A stretch of DNA of 64,000 nt from JAJISK01 sp046759185. Lineage in GTDB: Archaea > Thermoplasmatota > Thermoplasmata > RBG-16-68-12 > JAJISG01. The stretch spans positions 3,276 to 67,275 of the forward strand of contig JBHIBO010000008.1 in NCBI GenBank assembly GCA_046759185.1, in the 5' to 3' direction. Below, one piece after another: positions 8,217-16,660 of this stretch. Below the pieces are notes generated by a model. It made no database searches. It saw only the letters and a list, made by a program, of their open reading frames with translations, and had not been told where the DNA came from. Position numbers and translations under genes: made by a program. The first letter of the stretch is position 1. Each line of letters begins with the position of its first letter.

Positions 8217-9190
8217 GACGAGAAGGTGTCTCGTCCTGCAGCTCTCAGGACGCGGAGGGCGCTGAGTGTGATCATCCGATTGGGGCCCCCCCTCCCCCAA
8301 TCCACCACCTCGACGTTGGACCCTTTCCGTCCGGGTGGGTACCAGTAGTACGCCCCCGGTCTCCATCGACCGTCGGGCAGCCGCCGCTTCTCCAGCATGT
8401 CCAGAGCCTCTTGGGTCCGGGGGTCGTCCAAGGGGTTCACCAGGCTCAGGATGCGGAGGGCCTGTAGGATGTCGTAGTGCCAGTAGAGGGGGTAGTGGAG
8501 CTTGAGCCAATCCGGCTTGATGACCTCGCCCGTCTGTTCTGACCGGAAGAGGCGATGCCGCAGGAAGAACTCCACCGTCCGACGGGCGGCTTCCAGGCTC
8601 TCCCCATTCCCCGTGGCCCGGTAAAACTCGACGAGGCCCCAGAGGGGGGCGAGGCTCTCGTAGAAGGAGGAGTGATGGACGTCCTCCCCTTCCCGGCAGT
8701 TCCAGCCGCCATCCGGCCATTGCCATTCGACGAGGGAGTGGGCGAGGCGGCCGACCTCTGGGCGCGAAGCGAGGCCGAGGCGGCTGCACACGCCAAGGGC
8801 GTTTCCCTCCATGGAGGCGTGGACGCGTGTCAACCCATTGATCGTGGGGATGCGTTGGCGGTGTGACTCTCCGGCGACCCACCTCAGAACCTGTGCCGTC
8901 GCCGCCAAGGCCCGGGGTTCCCCAGGGGGCACTCCAAGTTCCACCAACGAGACGAGGCGCCAGTGGGCACCTTTCCACTTCTGATACGGGTGGACCCCGA
9001 ATCCTCCGTCCTCTTCCTGACCGGCAAAGAGGGCCCGCACGCGGGGCCCTTTGAGGATTCCCTCGCGCGCCTCCCTCACCCGCGGGTGGTCTTCGGCCTC
9101 GTCAAGGACATGCGTGAGGGTCAGATAACGAATGGACGGGTCCTCCGAGGCTAGGAGCCACCCTAGGACTTCCTTCTCCTGTCCCACCAC
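8213..9190 (-). CDS. Terpenoid-cyclase/prenyltransferase-fold protein
   Basis: About 325 residues from a GTG at 9190. The sequence is a run of helix pairs with QW-like repeats: GQEEDGGFGVHPYQKW, WQWPDGGWNCREG and KRRLPDGRWRPGAYYW have the DGxW pattern that stabilises the alpha/alpha toroid of squalene cyclases and protein prenyltransferase beta subunits. The squalene-cyclase DxDD catalytic motif is not evident, so cyclase activity should not be assumed. The frame is open to 9280, but a TATA-like ttaaagc sits about 27 bp upstream of the GTG. Divergent from the nucleotidyltransferase gene. A soluble enzyme or binding protein of unknown substrate. Confidence 0.68.
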   Translation of the reverse strand: MVGQEKEVLGWLLASEDPSIRYLTLTHVLDEAEDHPRVREAREGILKGPRVRALFAGQEEDGGFGVHPYQKWKGAHWRLVSLVELGVPPGEPRALAATAQVLRWVAGESHRQRIPTINGLTRVHASMEGNALGVCSRLGLASRPEVGRLAHSLVEWQWPDGGWNCREGEDVHHSSFYESLAPLWGLVEFYRATGNGESLEAARRTVEFFLRHRLFRSEQTGEVIKPDWLKLHYPLYWHYDILQALRILSLVNPLDDPRTQEALDMLEKRRLPDGRWRPGAYYWYPPGRKGSNVEVVDWGRGGPNRMITLSALRVLRAAGRDTFSS

Positions 9191-9210
9191 GGCCCCATCG
9201 GGGGACCGCG

Positions 9211-9222
9211 ATATCGCTTTAA
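9211..9222. promoter_or_regulatory. Shared TATA region between divergent genes
   Basis: The short sequence atatcgctttaa lies between the terpenoid-cyclase-fold gene (start 9190, minus) and the nucleotidyltransferase (start 9248, plus). It gives a TATA-like element to each at about 25-30 bp. Confidence 0.45.
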
Positions 9223-9247
9223 CCCCATCCGCCGCTGTTTCCCCGCC

Positions 9248-10042
9248 ATGGCAGAGGGGTCCCCGAAGAGCCTGGATCATCTGCCCAAGGGTGTCCAGCG
9301 TCTCCTCCTACGCTTCCGAGAACGACTCCGGGAAACCCTCGGAGAAAACCTCGTGGGCATCTACTTCGTCGGCTCCATTGCCTTCGCGGGTTTCGTTCCG
9401 GACCGCGTAGATCTCGACTTCCAGGTAGTTGTTCGGCGCGCGCTCACGGCCGATGAGCTTGCCGCCATCCGAGACATGCATCGTCTGTTGGTCGGCGAGT
9501 ACAGGTACGGAGAACATCTAGACGGCTTCTATCTCCCTCTCGCAAAGGCCCAGGATACGGCCCGTCCCGGGAACCTCATCGGCGTGGGGGGCGAGCACGT
9601 CCGAACCTCCGTTTCGGACGACTCCTGGGCCCTCCATAGGGAACACGTTCAACAGGGGGCCGTTCTCGTCTTGGAGGGGCCGGACCCGTGGACCCTTTAT
9701 CCCCCTGCCACCTGGCCGGAGATCGCCCGGGCCCTCGAGGGGGAGCGAAGGTTCATCGAGGCCCACCTGGAACACTACCCCTTCTACTGCGTCCTGAACC
9801 TTTGTCGTCTGGTGTACACGTGGGAGACGAAGGACGTCGCCGTTTCCAAGGTCGCCGCGGCCGATTGGGGGTTGAAAACGCTCCCTCGACGCTGGCGGCC
9901 GTTGATACGCTCCGCGCTGCGTGCCTACCGGATGGAGGACGACGAGACGGATCTGAAGCGCCTTCGCGAAGGTGTCAGCCCCTTCTACCAATACGCCACT
10001 GAACGGATCGCCTTATCCGCGGGGGAAGGTGGAGACACCTAG
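9248..10042 (+). CDS. AadA-like nucleotidyltransferase
   Basis: 264 residues. The N-terminal half is a polymerase-beta-type nucleotidyltransferase fold: GIYFVGSIAFAGFVPDRVDLDFQVVV gives the GS motif and the paired aspartate of DLDFQ that binds Mg-NTP in aminoglycoside 3''-adenylyltransferases. The C-terminal half is the helical domain found in AadA/DUF4111 proteins (a YPFYCVLNLCRLVYTWET segment and a VSKVAAADWGL segment). It could transfer AMP to a hydroxyl of a small molecule, but the substrate cannot be told from sequence, and in a chromosomal archaeal setting resistance is not implied. It ends with a 4-bp convergent overlap with the MBL hydrolase. Confidence 0.75.
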   Translation: MAEGSPKSLDHLPKGVQRLLLRFRERLRETLGENLVGIYFVGSIAFAGFVPDRVDLDFQVVVRRALTADELAAIRDMHRLLVGEYRYGEHLDGFYLPLAKAQDTARPGNLIGVGGEHVRTSVSDDSWALHREHVQQGAVLVLEGPDPWTLYPPATWPEIARALEGERRFIEAHLEHYPFYCVLNLCRLVYTWETKDVAVSKVAAADWGLKTLPRRWRPLIRSALRAYRMEDDETDLKRLREGVSPFYQYATERIALSAGEGGDT

Positions 10043-10668
10043 AGTTTCGCGACAGCCTCCCTAAGCCGGTCCCGAGCCCCGGAGGTCATGGGCTCTCCGT
10101 GGCCGACCAGCAGCGCGTCGAATTCGAAGCCTGCGATCTTCTTCATGGAATCCCGGTGCTGGGCCGGGTCGATATTGTTCCGGTCACCCATGGGACCGAT
10201 GCGGCCTCCCTCGGTCCTCATGCTATCCCCAGCGATGAGCAGGCCGCGCGCCTCGTCAAGGAGGGCGATGTTCCCCGGCGTATGCCCGGGCGCATGAATG
10301 ACTGTGAGCTCCTGGTACCGGTCCCCGTCCTCGAGGAGTACGTCCACGTCCGCAGCGGGATGAGGCAGGACCCGGCCGCCGGGGTAGTTCTCCCGCTTCG
10401 AGATGTAGTCCGCCTCGATGCGATGGGATGCGACTTCGGCCCCCGAAGCCTCCTTCAGCCCGGCGAGGCCCGAGACGTGATCCGGGTGGACATGGGTAAT
10501 CACGATGCTCGCCACATCCGTGGGCTTGTATCCCACCTCCTTGAGGTATGCTAGGACCTCGGGAGCCCCCTCGGTATACGTCGTGTCCACGAGAATGAGG
10601 CGGTCGTCCGTCAGCAGGGCGCACTGGGCATTGGTTTCGATGAGATGAACACCTGACATCAGCTTCAT
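10039..10668 (-). CDS. Metallo-beta-lactamase-fold hydrolase
   Basis: 209 residues covering one complete MBL domain. The metal-binding motif is THVHPDHVSG (HxHxDH), followed by HAPGHTPGN with the next histidine, the bridging aspartate in LIAGDSMRT and the last histidine in LLVGHGEPM. This is the standard set for a dinuclear zinc or iron site. The size and motif spacing match glyoxalase II-like single-domain hydrolases; the substrate cannot be assigned. It converges with the nucleotidyltransferase, overlapping by four bases. Confidence 0.87.
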   Translation of the reverse strand: MKLMSGVHLIETNAQCALLTDDRLILVDTTYTEGAPEVLAYLKEVGYKPTDVASIVITHVHPDHVSGLAGLKEASGAEVASHRIEADYISKRENYPGGRVLPHPAADVDVLLEDGDRYQELTVIHAPGHTPGNIALLDEARGLLIAGDSMRTEGGRIGPMGDRNNIDPAQHRDSMKKIAGFEFDALLVGHGEPMTSGARDRLREAVAKL

Positions 10669-10785
10669 GGAATCCCCCCTCCGCGATGGGGACCGAGGGC
10701 ATTTAGGCCTTTGCTCCCGCTCCGTTCCCGGTGAGTTAACTTAAGGGAGCCCGTTTCCCCCTACCCAAGGCGTGGGTCGGTTTCC

Positions 10786-12132
10786 TTGCGAGATCGCGTC
10801 CAACGGCGCTGGGAAGAACACTATACCGCCGTTTCCGGCCGGAATCCCCTTCGAGGGACCCGGGCCCTCCTGGCCTACAACTCAGTTATCGACCGCGTCC
10901 GGGCTCTCGATGGGCCATGGCTCGATCGCCTCCAGGCGCCCAAGGAGGTGCCCCCCCTCTTTGCCAAGGAGGCGGAGGACTTGGATGACTTGGCGGAGGG
11001 ACTCTCCCACTCTGTCGCCAACGGTATTGCCCTGGAGGTGCTCTGTTCGGATCGGGTCATCGAGTTTCTGGAGGAGACCGGGGGCTTCGAGAACCGCCCC
11101 GGAGGCCAGGTGGTCACGGTCGCCCGTCTGCTCTCCGATTTCGGGGCGTCCCGAATACTCGTCCACCCCGACCGTTTCAACTGGGAGCTGGCGTCCTTCT
11201 ACCACGGGACGTCCGCGGAGGTCCCCCTTTACATCGAGTCGGGGGTGGAATTCACCGCGGCGGAGGACTTCTTTTGGGAGTGTGATCCCGAGGTGCACTA
11301 CATCCTGGAGTATCCGGAGGGCCTCGCCTTCGGAGACGGCCCCTCCCCCCGGGCCAACCGCTTCATCGCGGCCCCCAGGACGCGCATCCGATTCCATCGC
11401 GAGTGGGAGCGGGCCCTTCCCGAGGCCGGCCGGGTCTCGGACCTCTTCTTTCTCGCGGGGCTGAACCACATGGGTGGGGACTTCCGTCAGAGCTTCCGAC
11501 GGGTCCGGGAGCACATCCGAGCGGCGAAGGCGGCGAACCCGAAGCTGGCTGTCCACCTCGAGATGACCTCCACCCCCGATCTCCGCAAGCGAGAGGCCAT
11601 CTTGGACGAGATCGTCCCCCTCTTGGACAGCCTCGGGGTCAACGAAGCGGAGTTGGCGGACCTGGCGTTCCTCCTGGGCCTCCCCGATTGGGAGGCGGTC
11701 CGCAGAGACCCGGTCCGACAGCTCGAGGCCTTGCACCTCCTCCGGGCCCTGGGCATCCAGCGGGTCAGCATGCACACCTTGGGCTACTCCCTGACCCTCA
11801 GTTCCCACCCGGCCGAACGCGTCAGGGAGGCGCTCCTCTTCGCCGCGCTCGTGGGGGCAGAACGCGCCCGCCAGGGGCGAAGTCCGAGTCCCGAGGCCGT
11901 TCCTCAAGCGTTGGAGGCCCCCCTCGCAGAGGGGGGGTTATCCGCCATGGAAGCCCTGGCCGAGAACATGGGGCTGCATGGAAGGACGCGTTCTGCCTTC
12001 CTGGAGGACGGCTGGTGGAGCGATGAGGATCTCGTGATGGTCCCGACCCGTATGGTGGACCGACCGCGATATACGGCAGGTCTGGGCGACACCGTCTCCG
12101 GCGCGGCGGTCTTCGGGGAGGGGTGGCCCTAG
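10786..12132 (+). CDS. ADP-dependent glucokinase/phosphofructokinase
   Basis: 448 residues, the usual length of the ADP_PFK_GK family. It has a ribokinase-like fold: GGQVVTVARLLSDFG near residue 106, the conserved LAVHLEMTS with the magnesium-associated HxE, and the C-terminal AGLGDTVSGAAVF whose GxGD aspartate is the catalytic base. These enzymes phosphorylate glucose or fructose 6-phosphate with ADP in the modified Embden-Meyerhof pathway of archaea. Which substrate is used cannot be decided by eye. The frame starts at a TTG (10786), about 45 bp after a ttaacttaag element. Nearby galT and the debranching-enzyme fragment fit sugar metabolism. Confidence 0.88.
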   Translation: MRDRVQRRWEEHYTAVSGRNPLRGTRALLAYNSVIDRVRALDGPWLDRLQAPKEVPPLFAKEAEDLDDLAEGLSHSVANGIALEVLCSDRVIEFLEETGGFENRPGGQVVTVARLLSDFGASRILVHPDRFNWELASFYHGTSAEVPLYIESGVEFTAAEDFFWECDPEVHYILEYPEGLAFGDGPSPRANRFIAAPRTRIRFHREWERALPEAGRVSDLFFLAGLNHMGGDFRQSFRRVREHIRAAKAANPKLAVHLEMTSTPDLRKREAILDEIVPLLDSLGVNEAELADLAFLLGLPDWEAVRRDPVRQLEALHLLRALGIQRVSMHTLGYSLTLSSHPAERVREALLFAALVGAERARQGRSPSPEAVPQALEAPLAEGGLSAMEALAENMGLHGRTRSAFLEDGWWSDEDLVMVPTRMVDRPRYTAGLGDTVSGAAVFGEGWP

Positions 12133-12156
12133 CCTCCAAGATCCGGCCGCGGCTGG

Positions 12157-13155
12157 CTAGGCAGCGGGTACCTGCCGAAGGAGTTGGGCGGCGTCTTCGG
12201 GCGGGACCGAGTTGATGTAGAAGCCGGTGCCCCGTTCGAACCCCGCGATCCGCGAGAGGCGGGGGGTGATTTCCATGTGCCAGTGGTAGTAGTCGTAGTC
12301 TTCACCGTCACTCGGCGCGGTGTGAATGTACCAATTGAAAGGCGGGCTGCCGACGAAAGCGTCCAGCCGTCGCAGCGTGTTCTTGAGGAGGCCTGCCAGG
12401 GATCGCCGTTCCCCGGCGCTGATGTCCTCAAACCGGGGGCGATGCCGCCGTGGGAGGATCCAGACCTCGAAGGGGAAGCGCGACGCATACGGACAGAGAG
12501 CGACAAACGCATCGTTCGCCGTCACCACACGCTTGGCGCCCTCCAGCTCCCTCTCAAGGATGCTATCGTAGACGCAAGCTTCTCGATCCGCGTAGAACGC
12601 CAAAGCCCCCCGGAGCTCCTCATGGATGCGTCGAGGGACGATGGGGGTTGCAATGAGCTGGCTATGGGGGTGAGGCAAGGAGGCGCCGGCCTCGGCCCCT
12701 TCGTTCTTGAAGATGAGGACGTAGGAGAGACGGGGATCCTTCGCCAGATCGCCAGCGCGTGCCACGTACGCACGGAGGACGTCCTCGATCTGTCGTTTCG
12801 GGAGGGCGGCGAAACCTCGAGAGTGGTCGGGGGTCTCGATGATGATCTCGTGGGCGCCCACTCCCGCTACGGAATGGTAGAGTCCATTCGCCTCCGTGCG
12901 GACCTCGCCTTCGGGCGTCAGGGCGGGGTAGAGATTGGGGATACATCGAACCCGCCAGGCCGAGCCGTCGGAGGTGTTGGAGGGGTAGGTCAGGATTTCG
13001 GGCGGCGTCATGTGTTCGTGGCCGGGGCAAAAGGGACATGTGGACGACGAATTCTCCTGGCTCACGGTCCCCTGAGTCTCGATAGGCCGTTGCACACGGG
13101 CGGGGGCGAAGACAACCCATGTGTCCGTGACGTAGTCCTTGCGGAGCTCCGGCAC
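12157..13155 (-). CDS. galT: Galactose-1-phosphate uridylyltransferase
   Basis: 332 residues of the HIT superfamily GalT class, from a GTG at 13155. A zinc-site Cys pair lies in STCPFCPGHEHMTPPE. ASLPHPHSQLIATP is the HPHxQ active site whose middle histidine is uridylylated. YHWHMEITPR near the C-terminus supplies the last metal-site histidines. It exchanges UMP between UDP-glucose and galactose 1-phosphate. It is the last of three minus-strand genes, with a TATA-like cctctttatc about 33 bp upstream of its start, so it may also have its own promoter. Confidence 0.93.
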   Translation of the reverse strand: MPELRKDYVTDTWVVFAPARVQRPIETQGTVSQENSSSTCPFCPGHEHMTPPEILTYPSNTSDGSAWRVRCIPNLYPALTPEGEVRTEANGLYHSVAGVGAHEIIIETPDHSRGFAALPKRQIEDVLRAYVARAGDLAKDPRLSYVLIFKNEGAEAGASLPHPHSQLIATPIVPRRIHEELRGALAFYADREACVYDSILERELEGAKRVVTANDAFVALCPYASRFPFEVWILPRRHRPRFEDISAGERRSLAGLLKNTLRRLDAFVGSPPFNWYIHTAPSDGEDYDYYHWHMEITPRLSRIAGFERGTGFYINSVPPEDAAQLLRQVPAA

Positions 13156-13213
13156 CTTTGGTCGAAGTTGGAAGAGGGTGCCCTAGATAAAGAGGTGGCT
13201 CGTGAGGAGGGGT

Positions 13214-13729
13214 TCAGGGACCGAAGGAGGGTTTGCGTCGTCGGAAGGCCTCGACGTAGTCCTCCCGGAACGCCATCTCGTTGGGAAGGTCGTCAAACCA
13301 GCGGACTTCCGCGACTCCCTCGCCGGGAACGGCCTCATCCGGCGCGGCCACGGCCTCAAACTGAAAGAGGAAGCCCCGGGCTTCTTCCTTCCCATCCGTG
13401 ACCGTCAGGTCAAACGTGCGGGTCAGATCGAGAATGCGGACCGAAAGCCCAATCTCCTCCCGGGCCTCCCGCAGAAACGTCTCCTGGGGGCTCTCTCCGG
13501 GAAGGGCACCGCCTCCGGGGGCCACCCACGCCGACCCCCAGCCCCGGTCCGGATCGTGGCGCAGGAGGAGGGCCTGCCCCGACTGGTTCCAGATCAGGCC
13601 GACCCCGCCGAGGTTGCCACCTGCGACTCGCTGGAGCGCCCGGACCTTTTCCGTGGAGGCCTCCCACTTCCGCCGGTAGTGAGGGGCCCCGCCGTAACGC
13701 GCCACCACGCCTTGGAGGATCGCAGGCAT
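13214..13729 (-). CDS. Nudix hydrolase
   Basis: 171 residues from the ATG at 13729 (a GTG two codons upstream is possible). The Nudix box is complete: G-x5-E-x7-REAREEIG within GALPGESPQETFL, supplying the Mg-binding glutamates for pyrophosphohydrolysis of nucleoside diphosphate derivatives. A 55-residue helical N-terminal extension precedes the domain. The substrate is not predictable. The start lies 15 bp after the deoxyhypusine synthase stop, so the two are likely cotranscribed. The open frame continues back into that gene, but without family similarity. Confidence 0.85.
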   Translation of the reverse strand: MPAILQGVVARYGGAPHYRRKWEASTEKVRALQRVAGGNLGGVGLIWNQSGQALLLRHDPDRGWGSAWVAPGGGALPGESPQETFLREAREEIGLSVRILDLTRTFDLTVTDGKEEARGFLFQFEAVAAPDEAVPGEGVAEVRWFDDLPNEMAFREDYVEAFRRRKPSFGP

Positions 13730-13743
13730 CTCCACCGAATCGC

Positions 13744-14682
13744 CTACCCTTCCGCCAAGGACGCGTAGAGGAGGGGAAGGAGGAGACTCGCGTCCCCCTC
13801 GACGGTCACCCGTTGGGCCCCGACCCCCACCTTCCCCCATGAGACGGCCTCCCGGAGCCGTGCCCCAGAGAGGCTCCCGTCGTACTCCACAGCGGTGGTC
13901 ACATAGACGGCATAATCTAGCCCATCCCGGAACTGGTTCCACCAGAGGACGTGATGCTTGGAGACGCCTCCCCCGATGACCAGGGCACCCGAGCGGTCTG
14001 AGCCGAAGACGCGGTCGGACAAGAGGGTCTCGTCCTGCATCGTGTCCACCCGAAACTCCGGGTGCTCCTGCCCGAAACTCCACAGGTGGTACCCGAAGGC
14101 GCCGTCCGTGAGGGCGGGTACGATGACGGGGATCCTGCGTCTGGCACACCAGTAGAGCAGGGAAGACTCGTCCCCCAACCGCTCCCCCGCTCGCTCAAGC
14201 AGCTCCCACCCGGCCAGTTGATGCTCACCTTCGTCCCAGAGGGCCTGGAAGAAGGAGCGAAGGGTCCGTTCCAGCTCCGTCCCGTAGGTCTGAGAGGGGA
14301 CGAGGACGTTGCCCAGACGGAAGACGCCCGCTTCGTGCAACGCCGCATCGTCCATGGAGAAGGCCCCGTGGTAGTAGGCGGCCCCCACCCGGGCCAGATC
14401 GTGGTCGAGGGTCCCACAGGTCGTGACGACCAGGTCCACCATCTCCCGCCGGACGAGGTCCCGGAAGACCCCGCGGCACCCCGTTGCCATGAGGGCGGCA
14501 GGGAAGGACAGGAAGGTCGTGCAAGCTGCGTCCTCGACCATGGCTCGGAAGATGTCCCTCGCCCGCGCCAGCTTGGTCGCCGTGAATCCCCCTGCCTGCG
14601 CCATCTGGTCGACGAGATCGGGGCAACTCGCCCCTTCCTCCAACGTGTAGTCCTGGACCTCCCGCTCCAGCTGGGGCTCCAT
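13744..14682 (-). CDS. dys: Deoxyhypusine synthase
   Basis: 312 residues, the normal length. NAD-dependent fold with VVTTCGTLDHDLARVG and the catalytic region GGGVSKHHVLWWNQF, where the lysine forms the enzyme-imine intermediate, then DYAVYVTTAVEYDGSLSGA and REAVSWGKV. It transfers the aminobutyl group of spermidine to the lysine of translation factor aIF5A, the first step of hypusine formation, a function of archaea and eukaryotes. A T-rich element (14703-14711) lies about 25 bp upstream of the ATG. Confidence 0.95.
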   Translation of the reverse strand: MEPQLEREVQDYTLEEGASCPDLVDQMAQAGGFTATKLARARDIFRAMVEDAACTTFLSFPAALMATGCRGVFRDLVRREMVDLVVTTCGTLDHDLARVGAAYYHGAFSMDDAALHEAGVFRLGNVLVPSQTYGTELERTLRSFFQALWDEGEHQLAGWELLERAGERLGDESSLLYWCARRRIPVIVPALTDGAFGYHLWSFGQEHPEFRVDTMQDETLLSDRVFGSDRSGALVIGGGVSKHHVLWWNQFRDGLDYAVYVTTAVEYDGSLSGARLREAVSWGKVGVGAQRVTVEGDASLLLPLLYASLAEG

Positions 14683-14727
14683 GGGCCTCGAACGCCGCGA
14701 CGTTAGAAAAAGCGTTCCACCCGTGCT

Positions 14728-16173
14728 CTAACGCTTCAGGCGATCGCGAAGCATCGCCAGGAGTCGCGGGATTTCCTTGCGCCACCGTGTTCGGTGCCCG
14801 CAGCTCCTGCAGACGGCCCAGCCATCATCGTGGAACGTGATCCTCTCGGACCCACAGGATCGGCAGACGCCCACCGTCGGCTTCTCCACTCCGTGCCCCG
14901 TGCGACGTTCAATGACCCTTGGGAGGAGCATATCGACGGCGCGCTTGGCCGCCTCCGCCTTCGCGAGGGCTCCGAGATACTCATTACGCCGGAAGAGATC
15001 GAGGGCGCCGCGGAGCAGGGCCTTGGGTTCCTCGATGTCGATGCCATACGCGCTGGCCTCTTTAAGGGTCGGCTTGAGACGTGCGACCAGTTCCCGGACC
15101 TGGGTGAAGTACTCCCGGCGCATGGCCATGGCCCGGTCGATGTGATCGCGCTGCGATTCGAGGACGGCTGACTCGCAGCGGCGGGCGATCTCCTCGCAGA
15201 GGACGAGCTCGTTTCGCTCCAAGGCCGCCCATGCCTGCTTCACGAGCTTGCGGGGACCCGTTAGGGAGGGCCCAAGGGCTTCGGTCTCTTCGATGCGGGA
15301 TTCCACGGCGGCGAGGTAGTGGCGGAGGTCCTCGACTCGCCGCGTCCGCATCTTCTCGACCGTCTCGTCGAACTGGTGGATGAGTTGCATGGCCTGCTCG
15401 CGGTCTCCCAAGGTGGAGTATTCCTCGGCGCGCGCGAGCAAATCTTGGGCCTCCGTGAAGTCGATGCGGAGACCACCCAGTTCCCGGAGGGCGGCCTCCC
15501 GTTCCCCCAGGATGTCCTGGACGTGGCCCACCTCCTCCATGTGGAGGTCGGCGATTTGACGCTGGAGGTCCCCGACGTGCCGCGCGCATTGGACGAGTCT
15601 CCCGGCGTCGAGGGCCTTCTGCGCCCCCTCGATGGTTCCCTGAAAGGCCTGGGTTGCCTGATTGCTGCCGTAATGGCTCGCGAGCTTTCGCGCCGCGAGA
15701 AGGGCCCGAGTACAAGCTCCCTCCATGTATCGCTTGGTCCACTCACCAACCAGGTTCAAACCGTCGCGAGAGAGGGCGATGGCCGCCCGGTAGTCCCCCC
15801 GGTCGAGGCGGTTCGCGGCCTCGATCCAGAGATCCTCCAGCTGTCCGAAGGGAGGGTCGGAGGTGGGCGAGATGTCCTCGAGGGATATCTCGACTTGAGC
15901 CTCGGGAGCCGGCGTGGCGTCACCCCGGCGGGTCTCTACGAGGAGGTCAATCAGATCGGCCTTGCGCCGCTTCCCTTGGAGGTTGACCGACCAGGCCTTA
16001 GCCTGAGACCGAAGTTCCCCGACGGTGAGGGCGCCCAGGGCTTTCTGGAGCGAGGGGGCGTCCAGTTCGGCGAGGGGAGACAGGTCCTCGGCGCTCTCCT
16101 CCATCTCCAAAGCTGGGTCCTCGGGAAGCTGCGGGGTCCACTCCTCCGAGCGGCGCTTCGGCTTCCGAGCCAT
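14728..16173 (-). CDS. SAP-like, helical-repeat, zinc-ribbon protein (paralogue of the gene at 56767)
   Basis: 481 residues. About residues 46-81 (LTVGELRSQAKAWSVNLQGK...LIDLLVE) resemble a SAP-type DNA/RNA-binding helix-loop-helix. Residues ~110-425 are a long helical region with repeated A-x-x-A-x-x-x-x-x-x-G-x-x-x-A units such as AANRLDRGDYRAAIALSRDG. The last ~45 residues hold a zinc ribbon (CRSCG ... CRSCG, spacing 15). No signal peptide or membrane helix is present, so it is cytoplasmic. The second half aligns by eye with the protein at 56767-58332. A TATA element (16198-16205) predicts a leaderless start. Function unknown; a nucleic-acid-associated scaffold is a guess from the domains. 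Confidence 0.75.
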   Translation of the reverse strand: MARKPKRRSEEWTPQLPEDPALEMEESAEDLSPLAELDAPSLQKALGALTVGELRSQAKAWSVNLQGKRRKADLIDLLVETRRGDATPAPEAQVEISLEDISPTSDPPFGQLEDLWIEAANRLDRGDYRAAIALSRDGLNLVGEWTKRYMEGACTRALLAARKLASHYGSNQATQAFQGTIEGAQKALDAGRLVQCARHVGDLQRQIADLHMEEVGHVQDILGEREAALRELGGLRIDFTEAQDLLARAEEYSTLGDREQAMQLIHQFDETVEKMRTRRVEDLRHYLAAVESRIEETEALGPSLTGPRKLVKQAWAALERNELVLCEEIARRCESAVLESQRDHIDRAMAMRREYFTQVRELVARLKPTLKEASAYGIDIEEPKALLRGALDLFRRNEYLGALAKAEAAKRAVDMLLPRVIERRTGHGVEKPTVGVCRSCGSERITFHDDGWAVCRSCGHRTRWRKEIPRLLAMLRDRLKR

Positions 16174-16197
16174 CCCCGAACCGTGCCAGAGAGTTTG

Positions 16198-16205
16198 CTT
16201 AAAAG
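16198..16205 (-). promoter_or_regulatory. TATA box of the SAP/zinc-ribbon gene
   Basis: On the minus strand the sequence reads cttttaag, centred about 28 bp before the ATG at 16173. Confidence 0.6.
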
Positions 16206-16236
16206 TTTCGTCCCCAGTTTGCGACCGCGATTCTGG

Positions 16237-16584
16237 CTACTTGTCCTCGAGAACCGTGGCGATGTCCCGCTCGAGGGCATCCACGAATTCCTTGGCTACC
16301 TCTTCGCGGACCTCGGCGGGCACGAGTTCGACGCCCAGTTTCGCCGCGGCTTTCGCCATGAGAACCAGGGCGGACGCTTCCCGGACCTTGGCCTCCATGA
16401 GCGCCGCCACCCCCCGCTTCAACTCCTCCTTCAGGGCGGGACGTTCTTCCAGCCGGGCCCGAATGTATCGTTTGACCTCGTCCCGCAGGAGATCCCTGAC
16501 AGCCTCCAACATCAGGTCTTCGGTGTGGACGATGCCCAGTGTGTTCTTCACCAAGGACCCGAGCGCCGCCTCCTCCTCCTTCAT
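16237..16584 (-). CDS. Small all-helical protein of unknown function
   Basis: 115 residues from the ATG at 16584. The start is set by a TATA element (16608-16615) about 27 bp upstream; a TTG at 16596 would lie too close to it. The sequence is almost entirely charged amphipathic helix (EDLMLEAVRDLLRDEVKRY, then KEELKRGVAALMEAKVREA), with no cysteines, membrane segments or catalytic-looking motif. It lies 63 bp upstream of the SAP/zinc-ribbon gene on the same strand, but that gene has its own TATA box. I do not recognise the family. A helical oligomer or partner protein is possible. Confidence 0.65.
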   Translation of the reverse strand: MKEEEAALGSLVKNTLGIVHTEDLMLEAVRDLLRDEVKRYIRARLEERPALKEELKRGVAALMEAKVREASALVLMAKAAAKLGVELVPAEVREEVAKEFVDALERDIATVLEDK

Positions 16585-16607
16585 GCCCGCTGTCAAACTA
16601 GGGACAG

Positions 16608-16615
16608 GTTAAAAG
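16608..16615 (-). promoter_or_regulatory. TATA box of the small helical protein gene
   Basis: On the minus strand the sequence reads cttttaac, 27 bp upstream of the ATG at 16584; it decides between two possible starts. Confidence 0.6.
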
Positions 16616-16660
16616 GATGCCCTTGGCACATGGTCCACTGAGGGGTGGGCCACGAGGCAT

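Noticed and set aside
12228..12248. T-loop-like gttcgaacc inside galT
   Set aside because: It lies within the galT reading frame (residues FERGTG) and no cloverleaf can be folded around it.
13730..14149. Longer Nudix protein starting inside the deoxyhypusine synthase gene
   Set aside because: The extra N-terminal residues are Gly/Arg/Pro rich, fall inside another gene in a different frame and have no family similarity; the ATG at 13729 gives a normal Nudix protein.
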